Assembly: GCA_009731375.1 (NCBI GenBank)
Contig: BJOX01000078.1
Coordinates: 481,939-531,135 of the forward strand
DNA from: Paulinella micropora
Lineage: Eukaryota > Cercozoa > Imbricatea > Euglyphida
Direction of reading: 5' to 3'
DNA length: 49,197 bases
Shown here: one piece after another, positions 22,626 to 32,524 of the stretch
Layout: the number at the start of each line of letters is the position of its first letter
How positions within the stretch are numbered: position 1 is the first letter of the stretch
Position numbers and translations under genes: made by a program
The notes under the pieces: model-generated
What the model was told of the DNA's origin: nothing
Databases searched by the model: none
The model's input: only the letters and a program-made list of their open reading frames with translations

Positions 22626-22648
22626 ACAAAAAAAATACTTATCTTATC

Positions 22649-22891
22649 TTATTTATCAACTTTATTTTCTATCTCTGTTGACATTTTTTTTATGTATTCA
22701 AAATCTTTATCCTTTGCTAATTCTTCGGTTAGTTGTGCGTGATTTTTCTTCAAATATTTGTAAAACTGATCAATATTGATACCGCAGGGGATTTGTTGTT
22801 TATGTTGTTGTCGTCGTAAGTTGATGTTTTTTATCAGAATGAATAGTATATCTAAATTTTGTATGAATGTCATTATATTTATAATATTCAT
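22649..22891 (-). CDS. Small ORF with hydrophobic start, unknown
   Basis: 80 codons. Residues 3-22 are hydrophobic (IINIMTFIQNLDILFILI), followed by a basic patch and a charged helical C terminus. It could be a small membrane protein or the detached C-terminal part of the nuclease upstream, from which it is separated by 60 bases. Confidence 0.35.
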   Translation of the reverse strand: MNIINIMTFIQNLDILFILIKNINLRRQQHKQQIPCGINIDQFYKYLKKNHAQLTEELAKDKDFEYIKKMSTEIENKVDK

Positions 22892-22951
22892 ATTCCAAAT
22901 GTGGCTAAACCACTTGGATTTCTTTATGATAACTTATAATATCTTTTTTTC

Positions 22952-23506
22952 TTATTGTTTCTCTGTTCGCTTCACGATATCGAGCAATTCTATCTTTATT
23001 TGCGATGCGATATTCTTTGCTTGTTGTAGGCGACAATCTCTATTTGCTTCATAAATTTCTTTACTTTTTTGTGCTACACACTCTTTATTTGCTTCTCTGT
23101 ATTCTTTCTTTTTTCGTGCTATTATATCTTTGTTTGCTTCCCTCCACTTTTTGGCTCTTTGTACTATTTCATTTTTGTGTTTTAATTGGTATTGTTTCTT
23201 TTTTTGCGATAATTTTTCTTTATTATCTGTACACCATTCTTTCGTGGTTCTACCTGCTACACATCTATTTACACATTTTTCTGTAGTCCTAATTACTTCA
23301 CCTTCTCGCAATTCAATATACGCATCAACATATTTAACTATTTCATAAGAAGACATATATTTGTCTTTTCCATTCATCCATTTTTATTAACTTCTTTTGT
23401 GTTCAAATAATCGCTTATACAATGGTTGAATAGTTGAACCGATATAGACTTGATCAGTTTGATATGATCTAAGACTATATATTTTTCCTTGTTTATAGTC
23501 GGGCAT
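22952..23506 (-). pseudogene. GIY-YIG endonuclease, frameshifted
   Basis: The ATG at 23506 opens the nuclease core: KIYSLRSY, then VYIGST and a conserved Arg/His segment (KRLFEHKR). The frame shifts at about 23392 and resumes at 23377 with SSYEIVKYVDAYIELRE, the usual second half of viral GIY-YIG domains, whose catalytic Glu lies nearby. The C-terminal half is Lys/Glu/Asn-rich with two imperfect copies of a K-K-EYREAN-type unit, probably a DNA-binding extension. Such nucleases are common selfish or repair-type genes in virophages, PLVs and giant viruses. Confidence 0.8.
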
Positions 23507-23585
23507 TATCGTTTTTTATCTTTACATATATTTTATCATACATTTAAGATATAATTAAAAAATAAATGTTTTTATTGTTTTTGGC

Positions 23586-24381
23586 TTAAGCATGATAGGT
23601 CTTGAGAAGAATTGAAACCTCGAAATTAGTTGGAACCTCGAGGACATTCCCTTGTGCATTTCTAATGACGATATCAATAGATCTTAAACTTTTTGTTGTA
23701 TTAAATGGCACATAATCGGCAACATCATTAGAACTCTCAAAGTAGCACTGGACTCCATAGGGCTTATCTAAATTGCATTTACCAACGACAGAGAAATTAC
23801 CATTTGCTTCAACTAAACCAGAGTGATTTAAAGCACGGCTATGAATATAAACGGCCGTTTCACCGATTAGATTGACTATAGATTGCATTGTGGCACTCGC
23901 CGAGGCCGAGATATCGGCAGTTAGTCCTATCTTATCTCTAATCGTGCTATTATCATAATCAAAAGCATACGTATCACCAGTAAATGCGAAATTCAATTTA
24001 TTAACGGAGTTCAAAGTTATAACTACGGAGTTAGGGATAATTGCTGAATTAATCGCAGATTGAAGGGCGGTAATAAATGTATCAATGTGTATTGATTTTC
24101 TGTTACGATTGCCGTTTTTGTAGCGGATCCCGTTGTTTTAATTAATGTAAGAGTGTTGGCATAACTCGGTATATTTGGGAAAACATTTGGAATAGAGATA
24201 CTCTTAACGACATAAGCACTGATTATATCAATATTACGACCAGTTGCTGGTAGATCAACAACGAAACGGCCATTGTGAGTAGAAGCGGATTTTGATTCTG
24301 TTTATCACTTAAGGAGACACGAAGGAGGAAATTTTTGCGGGTTCGCTTTTCGTCTTCCAAATTAGAGATCGTAAATGACAT
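23586..24381 (-). pseudogene. Probable minor capsid (penton-like) protein, frameshifted
   Basis: Starts at 24381 with MSFTISNLEDEKRTRKNFLL, shifts frame near 24300 and 24080, and ends at 23586. Total coding span is about 265 residues. The middle has the alternating hydrophobic pattern with NRNIDIISAYVVKSISIPNV-like strands, and the last part contains NKLNFAFTGDTYAFDYDN. A beta-rich protein of this size encoded just downstream of the major capsid gene fits the penton/minor capsid protein of PLVs and virophages. Identification rests on size, pattern and neighbourhood, not on a unique motif. Confidence 0.45.
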
Positions 24382-24470
24382 TGCTATATTATAAAATAAT
24401 ATATTTTAATTTTTAATTTTTTAATCTTTTTTGACTACACATTTTTTAAATAAATAAAGCTTACATTTAA

Positions 24471-25890
24471 TCATTGCTTAACAACTGCACGCGATGGATA
24501 GATAGACGCGACTTTGACATATTTCAACCAAGCAGTGATGGCACGATCTGCATTATAATCAGAAGCATACCGAATAGTAACTTCGGCAGTTCGTGAGTTA
24601 TTAACCGCAAGACCAGATGCTCCAATGTGTGGCGATTGATTGAGTGTTTGGATAATAGTAGCAAAACCACCATTTGTAGCAGTGGTAGTGGTATCCTTAG
24701 GATAATTCTTGCGAAAGTATTCAAGAGAAACAGATGAAGACATATAAGCATCGCGAATACCCATAGTCGCTTGGAGATTGTTAATATACATTTCTGCACA
24801 TCCTCGTTGAACGGAGGCAAGAGTATCGGTGCTTCCTCCGATTTCCATCTTCTGCTGTGGAGCATACCAATCGCCAATACGACATTGATATTGTCTTTCA
24901 GGCATTTGAGCCGTTCCCAAGTTGTCAATACTAGCATTGTCAGCGAGCACATTTAGAGTTACGATATACAAGCACTGAGCACGAGCGACGGCCTTATTCA
25001 CTTGAAGATTAAAATCATCGGAAGTTCCAGGATTTGCTTTTTGGTTGTAATATGTTTCATAAGTGTATGGAAGTCCATCCTTGCTTCCCATCTGTTCCAA
25101 AATATTTCTCTGCACAGCAGGAGCAAGAGAAAATGTTTCCAACATAATAACAGGATTTGATACTGTGTAAGTCAAAGCAGAACCATTAAAACCAGTGGGA
25201 ACCTTAGCATCAGTAGTTCCAATAATAGTCAATGCTTCCTGTGGCGGGGCAAATGTCAAGCGAAGCCTCATACCAATAATCAAAGAGAAGGAATGAGAGT
25301 TTCCTCATTAAACACTCCCGAAAGGTAATGAAGAGGAATACAAACCCTCAAACAATTACCAGTCGCAACACTACCAGCAGTGGGGACATTGACCGCAAAG
25401 TAAGTAACTTTCTCGTCTGTAACACTAGCCATAACATCAACATCTTCTTTCTATCCAGCCATTTGCGCCTGCTTGCGATAATCAAATGGATAATGCCACG
25501 GGAGAATATTTCGCACCATTTTATTCAAATCTTCAATTCGTTCAAGTTTGCTACCATCCTTACTTTCCAACAAAAATCTTTCAAAAATAGCAGTTGCTGG
25601 TTCTGGAAACCAAGAGCACAAGCAACATTATTCTTTCCATCAGTGGCTGTCAAACCATCTGCTTTAATGTCAAACGACAAATAATAATTTTTTCCATAAA
25701 CAAAATCAGTACTTGCTTGTAACGTAAAAATCATTTCAGTTCCAGATGCACTGGTATAAGTCTGCTGATCTGCAAAGTACTTTTTAAAGATACTTCCCTG
25801 TTCAGCGAGTGCTAACTTTGCTGGCAACTCATATCTGAGGTTGTTGAGGGTCATCAACTCCTCAGTATTTTTAAAATCCTTTCCTTCCAT
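24471..25890 (-). pseudogene. Probable double-jelly-roll major capsid protein, broken
   Basis: Starts at 25890 (MEGKDFKNTEELMTLNNLRY). The N-terminal jelly-roll-like part contains SGTEMIFTLQASTDFVYGKN and YYLSFDIKADG, which resembles the first strands of PLV capsid proteins. The frame shifts near 25605, meets an in-frame TAG near 25458 and shifts again near 25290, then is open for 270 codons to 24471. Total about 473 residues, within the range for PLV/virophage capsid proteins. It lies between the split gene and the penton-like gene on the same strand. Three lesions make this copy non-functional if they are real. Confidence 0.6.
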
Positions 25891-25969
25891 CTTGTGTGTG
25901 CTTGTGGGATTGTAAAATTCACAATGTTACTATACTAAAAAAATAATAATAGAAATTAAAAATAAATAA

Positions 25970-26290
25970 TTATTCACTTGAAACGGATTGTTTAATCATA
26001 TCAACTGATTTCTGTATATTGTCAAGTCTTGTATCTTGTGGTGAAGTCAATTGAAACTCTCTTGCTTCAGCATTCTGAACAGCTTTCTTTAAATAAGCCA
26101 AACTGCTAACAGCAGTGTCCAAATCAACAACATCCGCATTTTCTTTGTTATCAGAAATGTCTGCTAATGTGTTTTGAATAGTGCTCTTCTCATGTGATAC
26201 AAGATCACCAAATTCGGTTAATGGTTGATTAACTAATGGGGCACCATGACTACTCCACAATTCAAACTGATTCAATTGAAACCCGTCACT
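25970..26290 (-). pseudogene. 3' part of a viral gene split by an insertion
   Basis: About 105 codons from the insertion edge to the stop, including FQLNQFELWSSHG, a Ser/Asp-rich middle and a helical C terminus. The 5' part lies at 30871-30957. Reading from that part across a single CCGTCACT into this one keeps one open frame, so they were one gene of about 135 codons. It sits directly upstream of the capsid gene. Function unknown; a small virion or assembly protein is possible. Confidence 0.7.
26283..26290. repeat. Direct repeat CCGTCACT, left side of insertion
   Basis: Identical to 30871-30878. The pair is the probable target-site duplication; it is longer than the 5 bp usual for Ty1/copia, so part of the match may be chance. 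Confidence 0.75.
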
Positions 26291-26339
26291 CGACAATGCC
26301 CCGAATGACCGGCCGTGATGCCCACACATCGATATCGTT

Positions 26340-26475
26340 GGTTACTGCGCATGGAGCCCATGCCCCTTGGTCGACGACCTAGAAGACGAGAAACAAACCC
26401 CGTTGTATGGATTGCAGCAGGCGGGCACCGCGTGGCAAGCGAATATGATAAGACAGCTGACCAGGCTTGCCTTTA
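26340..26475 (+). pseudogene. Copia-type reverse transcriptase fragment
   Basis: One frame reads TPLYGLQQAGTAWQANM, matching the conserved LYGL-QAG-W segment of Ty1/copia reverse transcriptases. Only about 45 codons remain. It lies upstream of protease and integrase, whereas RT follows integrase in copia elements, so the order is permuted. Confidence 0.6.
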
Positions 26476-26972
26476 TAAGCAATTACTGTCGTATTGCAAA
26501 TGCTGTGCAATGTGACAAGGACGACGAGAATGACGACGGCATGCCTGGCCTGCTTACCCGTGACGACGTCTTTGGCGAAACCGATGCCGACGGAGCCGCC
26601 GATGGACCGATGGAAGACGCGCCGAACGATACCGCTGCAAACACACAGGCCCGTGCTTCGATGTACGGCTCTGATGATGAAGACATGCCTGAAATTGCTA
26701 GTTCGGAGGATGAGGCGATGAGCGACTCCGACGACGACGATGGACGGCCGACGGCCGCCGACCAACGCGGGACGACTGGAATGCACACGAACGTCTACAG
26801 TGAGAGTACAACTGAGAACAATGCTGTTGTTTTGATGGCTTTTAGCCCGAAGACGCTCGAGGAAGTAGACAACTTGCTATTGGAAGTGCCTGCCAACCGG
26901 CTCAAGGTGGGAAGGTACCTGCAAGCGACGAGAAGAAGTCGGAAGCGACATCGTCGCCCTCGCCCGCGTTGA
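26476..26972 (+). CDS. Acidic ORF segment in the insertion
   Basis: The frame continuing from the RT fragment is open to 26972. It is strongly acidic (stretches such as DDEDMPEIASSEDEAMSDSD) and ends in an Arg-rich tail. It could be part of a gag-like protein or unrelated captured sequence; there are no diagnostic motifs. Confidence 0.4.
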
Positions 26973-27204
26973 CTTCAGCTTCGGCTTCAACGCCTGCAAC
27001 AGCAAGAGGAGCGACAGGTGTGATTAATCCTCATCAGGATTTCCTATCCTTTGCCAGCGCTAGGCCTCAAGAGATCCGGGTTCCCGTGGGAGTCGCTAAC
27101 TGACGAACAAAAAACTGGACGAGAACGACTTCCAGTGTAAACTGAACGTTTGGGTATTCATACAAAAGCTCTAAAGGAAGAAAGACCCTGAACAGGGTTT
27201 CCCG

Positions 27205-28043
27205 GTGCCCCCGCGACACTGGCCCGCTGATTGGCGATTGGAAGCGTCGAGCAGCTACACTGTCCCGAGACCGGACCCTTGGTACCCGAATGCCCGTCTA
27301 CAGGCTATTGTACCTCCGCTGCTGTGGATCGACAACTACAATAGGGAGGAGGTCTACACTGAAGGAAAGGAACCCCCAATTCCGAGGAGTGCAATCGTAT
27401 CACGACAACAACCCCCGTCGAGGCTACAGATCGAACTGCCTGCTCAACTGCGACAGAATGTGGTACTCAACAGATCTGTTTCCCATCCTGCTTTTCCAGG
27501 AGCTCCAAATTTTTGGGCTATAGATGTCCACTTCTGTTTTCGTCATGCTTCCATCATCGAGATGGAGTATTGGTCGCTGAGGCTTGGCTTCAACATCATC
27601 CCTCAAGAATGGCAGGCTACTGTTTCGTTATCTCGTTACTGCTCTGTGCACCACACCAACCCTTTGATTATGGCAGGGACACCCCATGCTAACCCTAGCC
27701 CGGCACAGTTTGCGAATATGTGACGACATAGACCCCGCTCAACCGACATCGACGATGCGACAAATGTCAATGCGTATTCTACTGTAAGAGATCCTGTCGC
27801 AAGAAAGATCGTGCTCCTCATTCTAGGTTCTGCACCTATGCCGATGATAAGTGTAACGAGCAACTACGCGACCCTACCCGACAACAAATTTTACCCGCTT
27901 GTGGTATTGGTTCTACGCTTATTGAGTACGCGTGGTTTGCTTTACAGCGGATGACTCACTACAAAATTCATGAGTCCGGGCCGATAGTAACGGTCCCGCA
28001 GCTTCCACCGAAATACAAACTTGGGGCGCTACAAATGATTTAA
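27205..28043 (+). pseudogene. Unknown protein with C-terminal MYND-type zinc finger
   Basis: Open from 27205 to 27723 (Pro/Trp-rich, no recognised domain). After a frameshift, 27755-28043 encodes CDKC...YC-x3-C...C-x-H-type spacing (CDKCQCVFYCKRSCRKKD), followed by H and C, which fits a MYND zinc finger; the frame then runs to TAA at 28041-28043. MYND fingers mediate protein contacts in eukaryotes and are not usual in copia gag, where a CCHC knuckle is expected. It may be a lineage-specific gag addition or a captured host gene piece. Confidence 0.5.
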
Positions 28044-28098
28044 TGGCGACTATATATCTGGCTTCGCGACATATAAGCCCAACATGTAACGATATATC

Positions 28099-29136
28099 GT
28101 GGAGGGTGAGGCCCCGAGTGAAATCCCGTACGACCCGTCATTGGTTGCAAGAGCGTTCAGTGCTACCTTGGTTGATGACACTGTTCTGCCTGACGAGGTG
28201 AGCGACAATGTGGCGCTACTGGCAAGAACAAGTGGGGGGCGAACTTCTATCTTCGATACCGGTTGTAACCGGACTATTGTACATCCTACCCTGCCTTTGT
28301 GCAATGTTAGACGTGGAAAGGAAGCCAAGCTGTCTGGCTTATCGCCAGAGCGAGTCAAAGTGGACGCACAAGCCGATGCAAGCTTTACCTTCGTGGAGGG
28401 GAGTGGTGCCCACAACGACTTCGTGTTTCGTGATGCTTACGTCTTACCTACTACACCATACAACATCATATCGCCTGGTGTGTTAGACTGCGACTACGGA
28501 TATGCAACGGTCTTTCAGAACAATCAAGCCGTGGTGCTGAAGGCACCGATCTACATCGACGCATCGATGGTCATCTGCCGATCGAGAATGATGCCGAACA
28601 AACTGTACAGGCTTGACGAGACCGACGATGTGCCCCTTGATCTCAACGCGCGATACAACCCACTGGTCCGCAACAGCAACAAACCAATGGTCAACTTTTC
28701 TATCAACCCGAACACATCCAAAGCCCCTGTGTCAGCTATGACTTGGCACAGGATGACTGCGCACGGCAACGTTGAAGTTATGGACTTATTGGCAAAAAGA
28801 GCCGGCAGGACGATTACGGGTACCAACTTGCGACAGTTACTGCCTACGAAGTGTGCTCCTTGCCTACAAGCTAAAGCAACTCGCAGTCCATACTACAAAG
28901 GTAATCCGCCTATCGACAACGACTTTGCCCTAGGGGAGTCACTGCACATCGATTTTCGTGGACCGTGGCCGGTCAAGTCCCTACAGGGGAACTTGTATCA
29001 ACTGGGCATCATCGAGACAAAAGGGTCATTAATTTTGGTTTCATCATCCATTCTCCTACTCGTGAGTCTGCTAGCTATCAGCCAAAGGTGGAGAAAGCAA
29101 TCGCCTTCTTTGAAACGCAAACAGGAAGGAAGGTAA
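28099..29136 (+). pseudogene. Copia protease, GAG-pre-integrase and integrase N-terminal part
   Basis: Protease-like active-site segment SIFDTGCNRTIVH (residues ~50-62, DTG in place of DSG). GAG-pre-integrase region (MTWHRMTAHGNVEVM ... CAPCLQAKATR, H-x3-H and C-x2-C) lies near residues 215-265. Integrase core start LHIDFRGPWPVKS contains the first catalytic Asp near residue 285. The frame is lost near 29015 and continues in another phase at 28965-29585. Confidence 0.75.
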
Positions 29137-30025
29137 AACAGTTGCGAACTGATGGTGAGTTTGTAACAAACCTGATGAAGGAGTACAGCTCGTCGAAGGG
29201 AATTGTGTTGAAGCCGACTTCTCGCAACAAGCCTACATCCAACCCAAAGGCAGAACGACAATGGCGAACAAATGGAGGTCGTGCAACCGCGCTTCGTCTT
29301 GATGATCATTTACCTGAATCGTTCTGGGAGGAGATGTGTCTGGCGGAGTGGGCGACAAGGATGGTGTCTCCCATACTGAAGGGACCCTACAAAGGATTAA
29401 GCCCCTATGAGGTAACATTACGTCGTTCGTTTCCTCTACAGTTCCTACGTCCTATTGGGTGTTTGGCGTTTGTGCGAGTGGAAGACGCAAAGAAGGGGAG
29501 ACATATGGCTATCCCTGGAACGCTAACTGGTACAACATTTTTCGCAGACTGTACCGAATCTATGTCCCTACGACCAGGAAAATAGTAGAAGTACGCAACG
29601 TGAAGTTCGACGAATCGACACGAGGTTACGACGCAAACGTGAACGAGCGACCTTGGACGTTCGACGACCTCCCACCAAACCAACCGGTACCTTTTTGGAA
29701 AAAAGATACACAAATTTCACGGGTTGATCGCGAAATTTTTCCAGAACAAACGGACAAGAAGGGAGATGACTCTGCCCTCGAGACGACGGACGAGCCCAAC
29801 GACGACGTCGCTGAGTACGAAATTGGGATGGGGACGAGCTTCAACGCGTCGTCGATCCCCCTTGCGGTTTCTGTCCCAACCGCTACAACACACACTGCTT
29901 CTGTTGTGAACTTGCATCCACTCCCTCGTTCGCCTTTAGCTCGTCCGAAAGCAAGAAATGAAATCGATGGACAGGATATAATGCACGCTAACATGCACGC
30001 TAAGTCTAAAGGTTGTGAAAATTGA
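29015..30025 (+). pseudogene. Copia integrase core and C-terminal part, frameshifted
   Basis: Continues the integrase in a second phase (to 29585) with the second catalytic Asp in LRTDGEFVTN and the DDE-like Glu expected in the KAERQW segment about 35 residues on. A third phase (29459-30025) gives YRIYVPTTRKIVEVRNVKFD, typical of the post-integrase region, then an acidic linker. The RT that should follow is missing. The phase changes show a dead element. Confidence 0.7.
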
Positions 30026-30313
30026 TGGGAGTAGCATGAAAATGAAAGATTTTAATGTATTTTAACTATTTTAAACAAAAAAGTTTTAAAAATTTGAATT
30101 TCTAGCCGTTACAACTGTTTTTCGACCGTTAGCTATGATCTTGGCTAGATTGTGGTTTTGGGTTGCCTGAGCTTGGTTTTTCTTTGTTTTTATGTTGTTT
30201 TACATCAAAATCAACGTAATTATATTCAATTTATTAAATTCTAATGATATTACTTCAAATTCAAATTCAAATTCAAATGTGACTTGAAATTTTCAAGTTG
30301 ATTACTGATGGTC
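30026..30313. other. AT-rich non-coding spacer in the insertion
   Basis: No coding frame. It includes a short AAATTC-type tandem repeat at about 30256-30278, just before the 180-bp repeats. Confidence 0.6.
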
Positions 30314-30870
30314 GTTATACATACTCACCGACTACTTGAAGTATGCATGAAATCACATTAATACAAGTTTGTTTAGCATACTTACAATGTTTTTGAAGCA
30401 TTAAACCGGTGCGGAAGCTTATATTTCACAGCGAGTGACTGTTTTACACTAGTCACTGTGACAGTCAGACTACTTGCCACTCACTTGTATTCGTATACAT
30501 ACTCACTGCCTACTTGAAGTATACATGAAATTATATTAACACAAGTTTGTTTATCATATTTATAATGTTTTTGAAGCATTAAACCGGTGCGGAAGCTTAT
30601 ATTTCACAGCGAGTGACCGTGTTTTACACTAGTCACTGTGACACTCAGACTACTTGCCACTCACTTGTATTCGTTATACATACTCACTGCCTACTTGAAG
30701 TATGCATGAAGTTATATTAATACAAGTTTGCTTAGCATATTTATAATGTTTTTGAAACATAAAACCGGTGCGGAAGCTTATATTTCACAGCGAGTGACCG
30801 TGTTTTACACTAGTCACTGTGACACTCAGACTACTTGCCACTCACTTGTATTCGTTATAAATACTCACTG
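30314..30870. repeat. Three tandem 180-bp repeats at the end of the insertion
   Basis: Units start at 30314, 30493 and 30673, with a partial fourth start at 30854. Each contains CTACTTGAAGTAT, AAACCGGTGCGGAAGCTTA and the inverted motif pair AGTGAC...GTCACT around TTTTACACTA. Divergence between units is a few percent. They abut the right copy of the direct repeat, so they are subterminal to the insertion. Confidence 0.85.
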
Positions 30871-30957
30871 CCGTCACTTTTTGGTCGGTTTGCTTCATTT
30901 ATCTTATTAATAAAGTCAATTGGCAAACGATTTGAAGCACTTGAGTTTTTAATGATT
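30871..30957 (-). pseudogene. 5' part of the viral gene split by the insertion
   Basis: The minus frame reads NSSASNRLPIDFINKINEAN and runs to the insertion edge, in phase with 25970-26290. I find no ATG in this frame before the upstream stop; an ATT stands where a start is expected, just downstream of a TATATAAT-type motif, so the start may be mutated or shifted. Confidence 0.6.
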
Positions 30958-30980
30958 ATATAATAATAATAATTATTTTA

Positions 30981-31577
30981 TCAATTACCATTAATTATTT
31001 TTTTCATAATTTGTAAATTCTTGTGTGTAATTCTTTCCTCTTTCATTTTCATTAAATCGGCTATGGCTTGATTTACATTAATGTCATTAGTGTTAGTAAC
31101 TTTTTTAGTTGGTGGTGGAGTTTCCTTAGAAGCATCTTCTATTGCTTCTATCTTACTTGCTGGTGTTGTAGTAGTTTGTTTTGGCACAGAAACAGGAGTG
31201 GGATTAACAGATTTTGGTAAAGATTGTTCAACCTTAGGTGCTGGAGACATTTCAACAGGTTTCGCATTTGGTTCGGGAGATGCATTATTTGCCGATTCTA
31301 TGTCTGGTGCCTTTCTTTTCAATGCTTCGTCTGGCACTTGATCTGGCTGTCCGCTGGCAATAGGTTGTTCATTTTTCTTACTTCCTGATTTACTTACTTT
31401 TGGTTTTAATTGACTTTTAATCTTACCCCTCTTAATATCCTCTTCTATCTTCTTTACTGCTAAGTACTCGGGCGATCCCTTACGAATTGTTACGAATTTT
31501 CCTTGCGAATTCTGTTTATACCAAAGTGCGAGTGCCTGCCGATAGTAAGTTTGGTATAATTTAGTTGATTCTGCCAT
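30981..31577 (-). CDS. Proline/serine-rich protein, unknown
   Basis: 198 codons from MAESTKLYQTYYRQALALWY (chosen because TATAATATA lies just upstream; a longer in-frame start at 31604 is possible). The N-terminal 60 residues are globular and basic (ALWYKQNSQGKFVTIRKGSP). The middle is a low-complexity Pro/Ser/Thr/Lys linker, and the end is a short charged helix. The first part resembles small DNA-binding virion or core proteins by composition only. It lies just downstream of the packaging ATPase. Confidence 0.6.
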   Translation of the reverse strand: MAESTKLYQTYYRQALALWYKQNSQGKFVTIRKGSPEYLAVKKIEEDIKRGKIKSQLKPKVSKSGSKKNEQPIASGQPDQVPDEALKRKAPDIESANNASPEPNAKPVEMSPAPKVEQSLPKSVNPTPVSVPKQTTTTPASKIEAIEDASKETPPPTKKVTNTNDINVNQAIADLMKMKEERITHKNLQIMKKIINGN

Positions 31578-31615
31578 GTCATATATTATAGCGGAAAAAA
31601 ACATTTAATTTAATT

Positions 31616-32513
31616 TTACAAGTTCGTCATATCTCTATCCTTATTTAATCGTAATATAGTAGAGAAATTCTTGCTAAACTGGGTTGTTCTATCACTAGCA
31701 GTATTGTTAATTGCTAGGAATCAATAAGGATCTGCCGTAGCATATTTAACCATATTATAAAATTCCTTTTTAGAGAAAAGGGCTCTCATATTCATCTGCC
31801 AGTCTGTCAAGTTCGCTTCTCCTTACTCCATTAAAAATAATCATCCAATGGCAATTAATTCTTATTCTTCATGGAAGTTGAGTATAACTCTGAGTTGCTA
31901 CCCAGACCGACACCTTAGCATGTGTTGAAGCGAAAAACAACTCAGTAAGCACTTCTGATTTGAGAAAAGTTTTACTCTGTGCGATATTCTAATAACAATA
32001 ATATTTTTGGTGCCTTCTTAAACCCTTAAGTTTTAATCAGTTCTTTTTGTTTGGTTAATATTTCTCTCATTAACTCAGGCTTATCTTCTTTGATTATGTC
32101 TTCTTTTTTTAACTTGAGAGTGTCTTCCAAAATTGGGCACGGACTTAAGCAAAAGACGACTATTCTATCATAAAATCCTTTCAACATGTTCTTTTTGGCG
32201 AGTAGATTACAAATCATAACTGATTTTCCTCCGCCAGTGCTCGCACATATAACCATAGTCCCCATGGCTAGCAATATTCCTTCTTTTTGAATGGGAAGCA
32301 ATTCAACACCATCTCTTTGTATTTTAATTGGTTGTATTTCCAAGTCATTCTTAAATTTGGGCGGTGTTTTGCTATCTAACTCTGTTATTACTGGCCTGTC
32401 AATAGTAAATTCCTCGTGTGCTTTTTCTATGTTGGTTTTCTCCAGATTCTGCTTCAAATTTTTTTTCGTGGCAACTTGTTTGCTATTAATCCTTTATGTA
32501 TAGATCTAGGCAT
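31616..32513 (-). pseudogene. FtsK/HerA-type DNA packaging ATPase, broken
   Basis: Would pump viral DNA into capsids. The start at 32513 (MPRSIHKGL) is separated by a homopolymer frameshift near 32465 from a 143-codon frame holding the Walker A loop ASTGGGKS (residues 72-79 of that frame). After a TAA at about 32026, the same frame continues with a hydrophobic strand (KAPKILLLLEY) in Walker B position. It then continues in part-broken frames with a THAKVSVWVATQSY segment, the conserved sensor-type Gln strand of A32-like ATPases, and ERTTQFSKNF-like sequence near the end. At least three lesions are present. Hallmark morphogenesis gene of PLVs, virophages and related viruses. Confidence 0.85.
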
Positions 32514-32524
32514 GTCTTACTATA

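Larger units (their letters stand above)
26291..30870 (+). mobile_element. Degenerate Ty1/copia-containing insertion
   Basis: A 4.58-kb block, much richer in G and C than the virus, that interrupts a viral gene. In order it contains an RT-like fragment, an acidic segment, an unknown segment with a MYND-type finger, copia-type protease, GAG-pre-integrase and integrase, and three 180-bp tandem repeats. No long terminal repeats and no TG...CA ends are visible at the edges. A composite or rearranged retroelement, or a transposon that captured copia sequence, would both fit. Confidence 0.75.

Noticed and set aside
26379-26788. Minus-strand frames opposite the acidic segment
   Set aside because: GC-rich shadow frames; the plus strand continues directly from a recognisable RT fragment.
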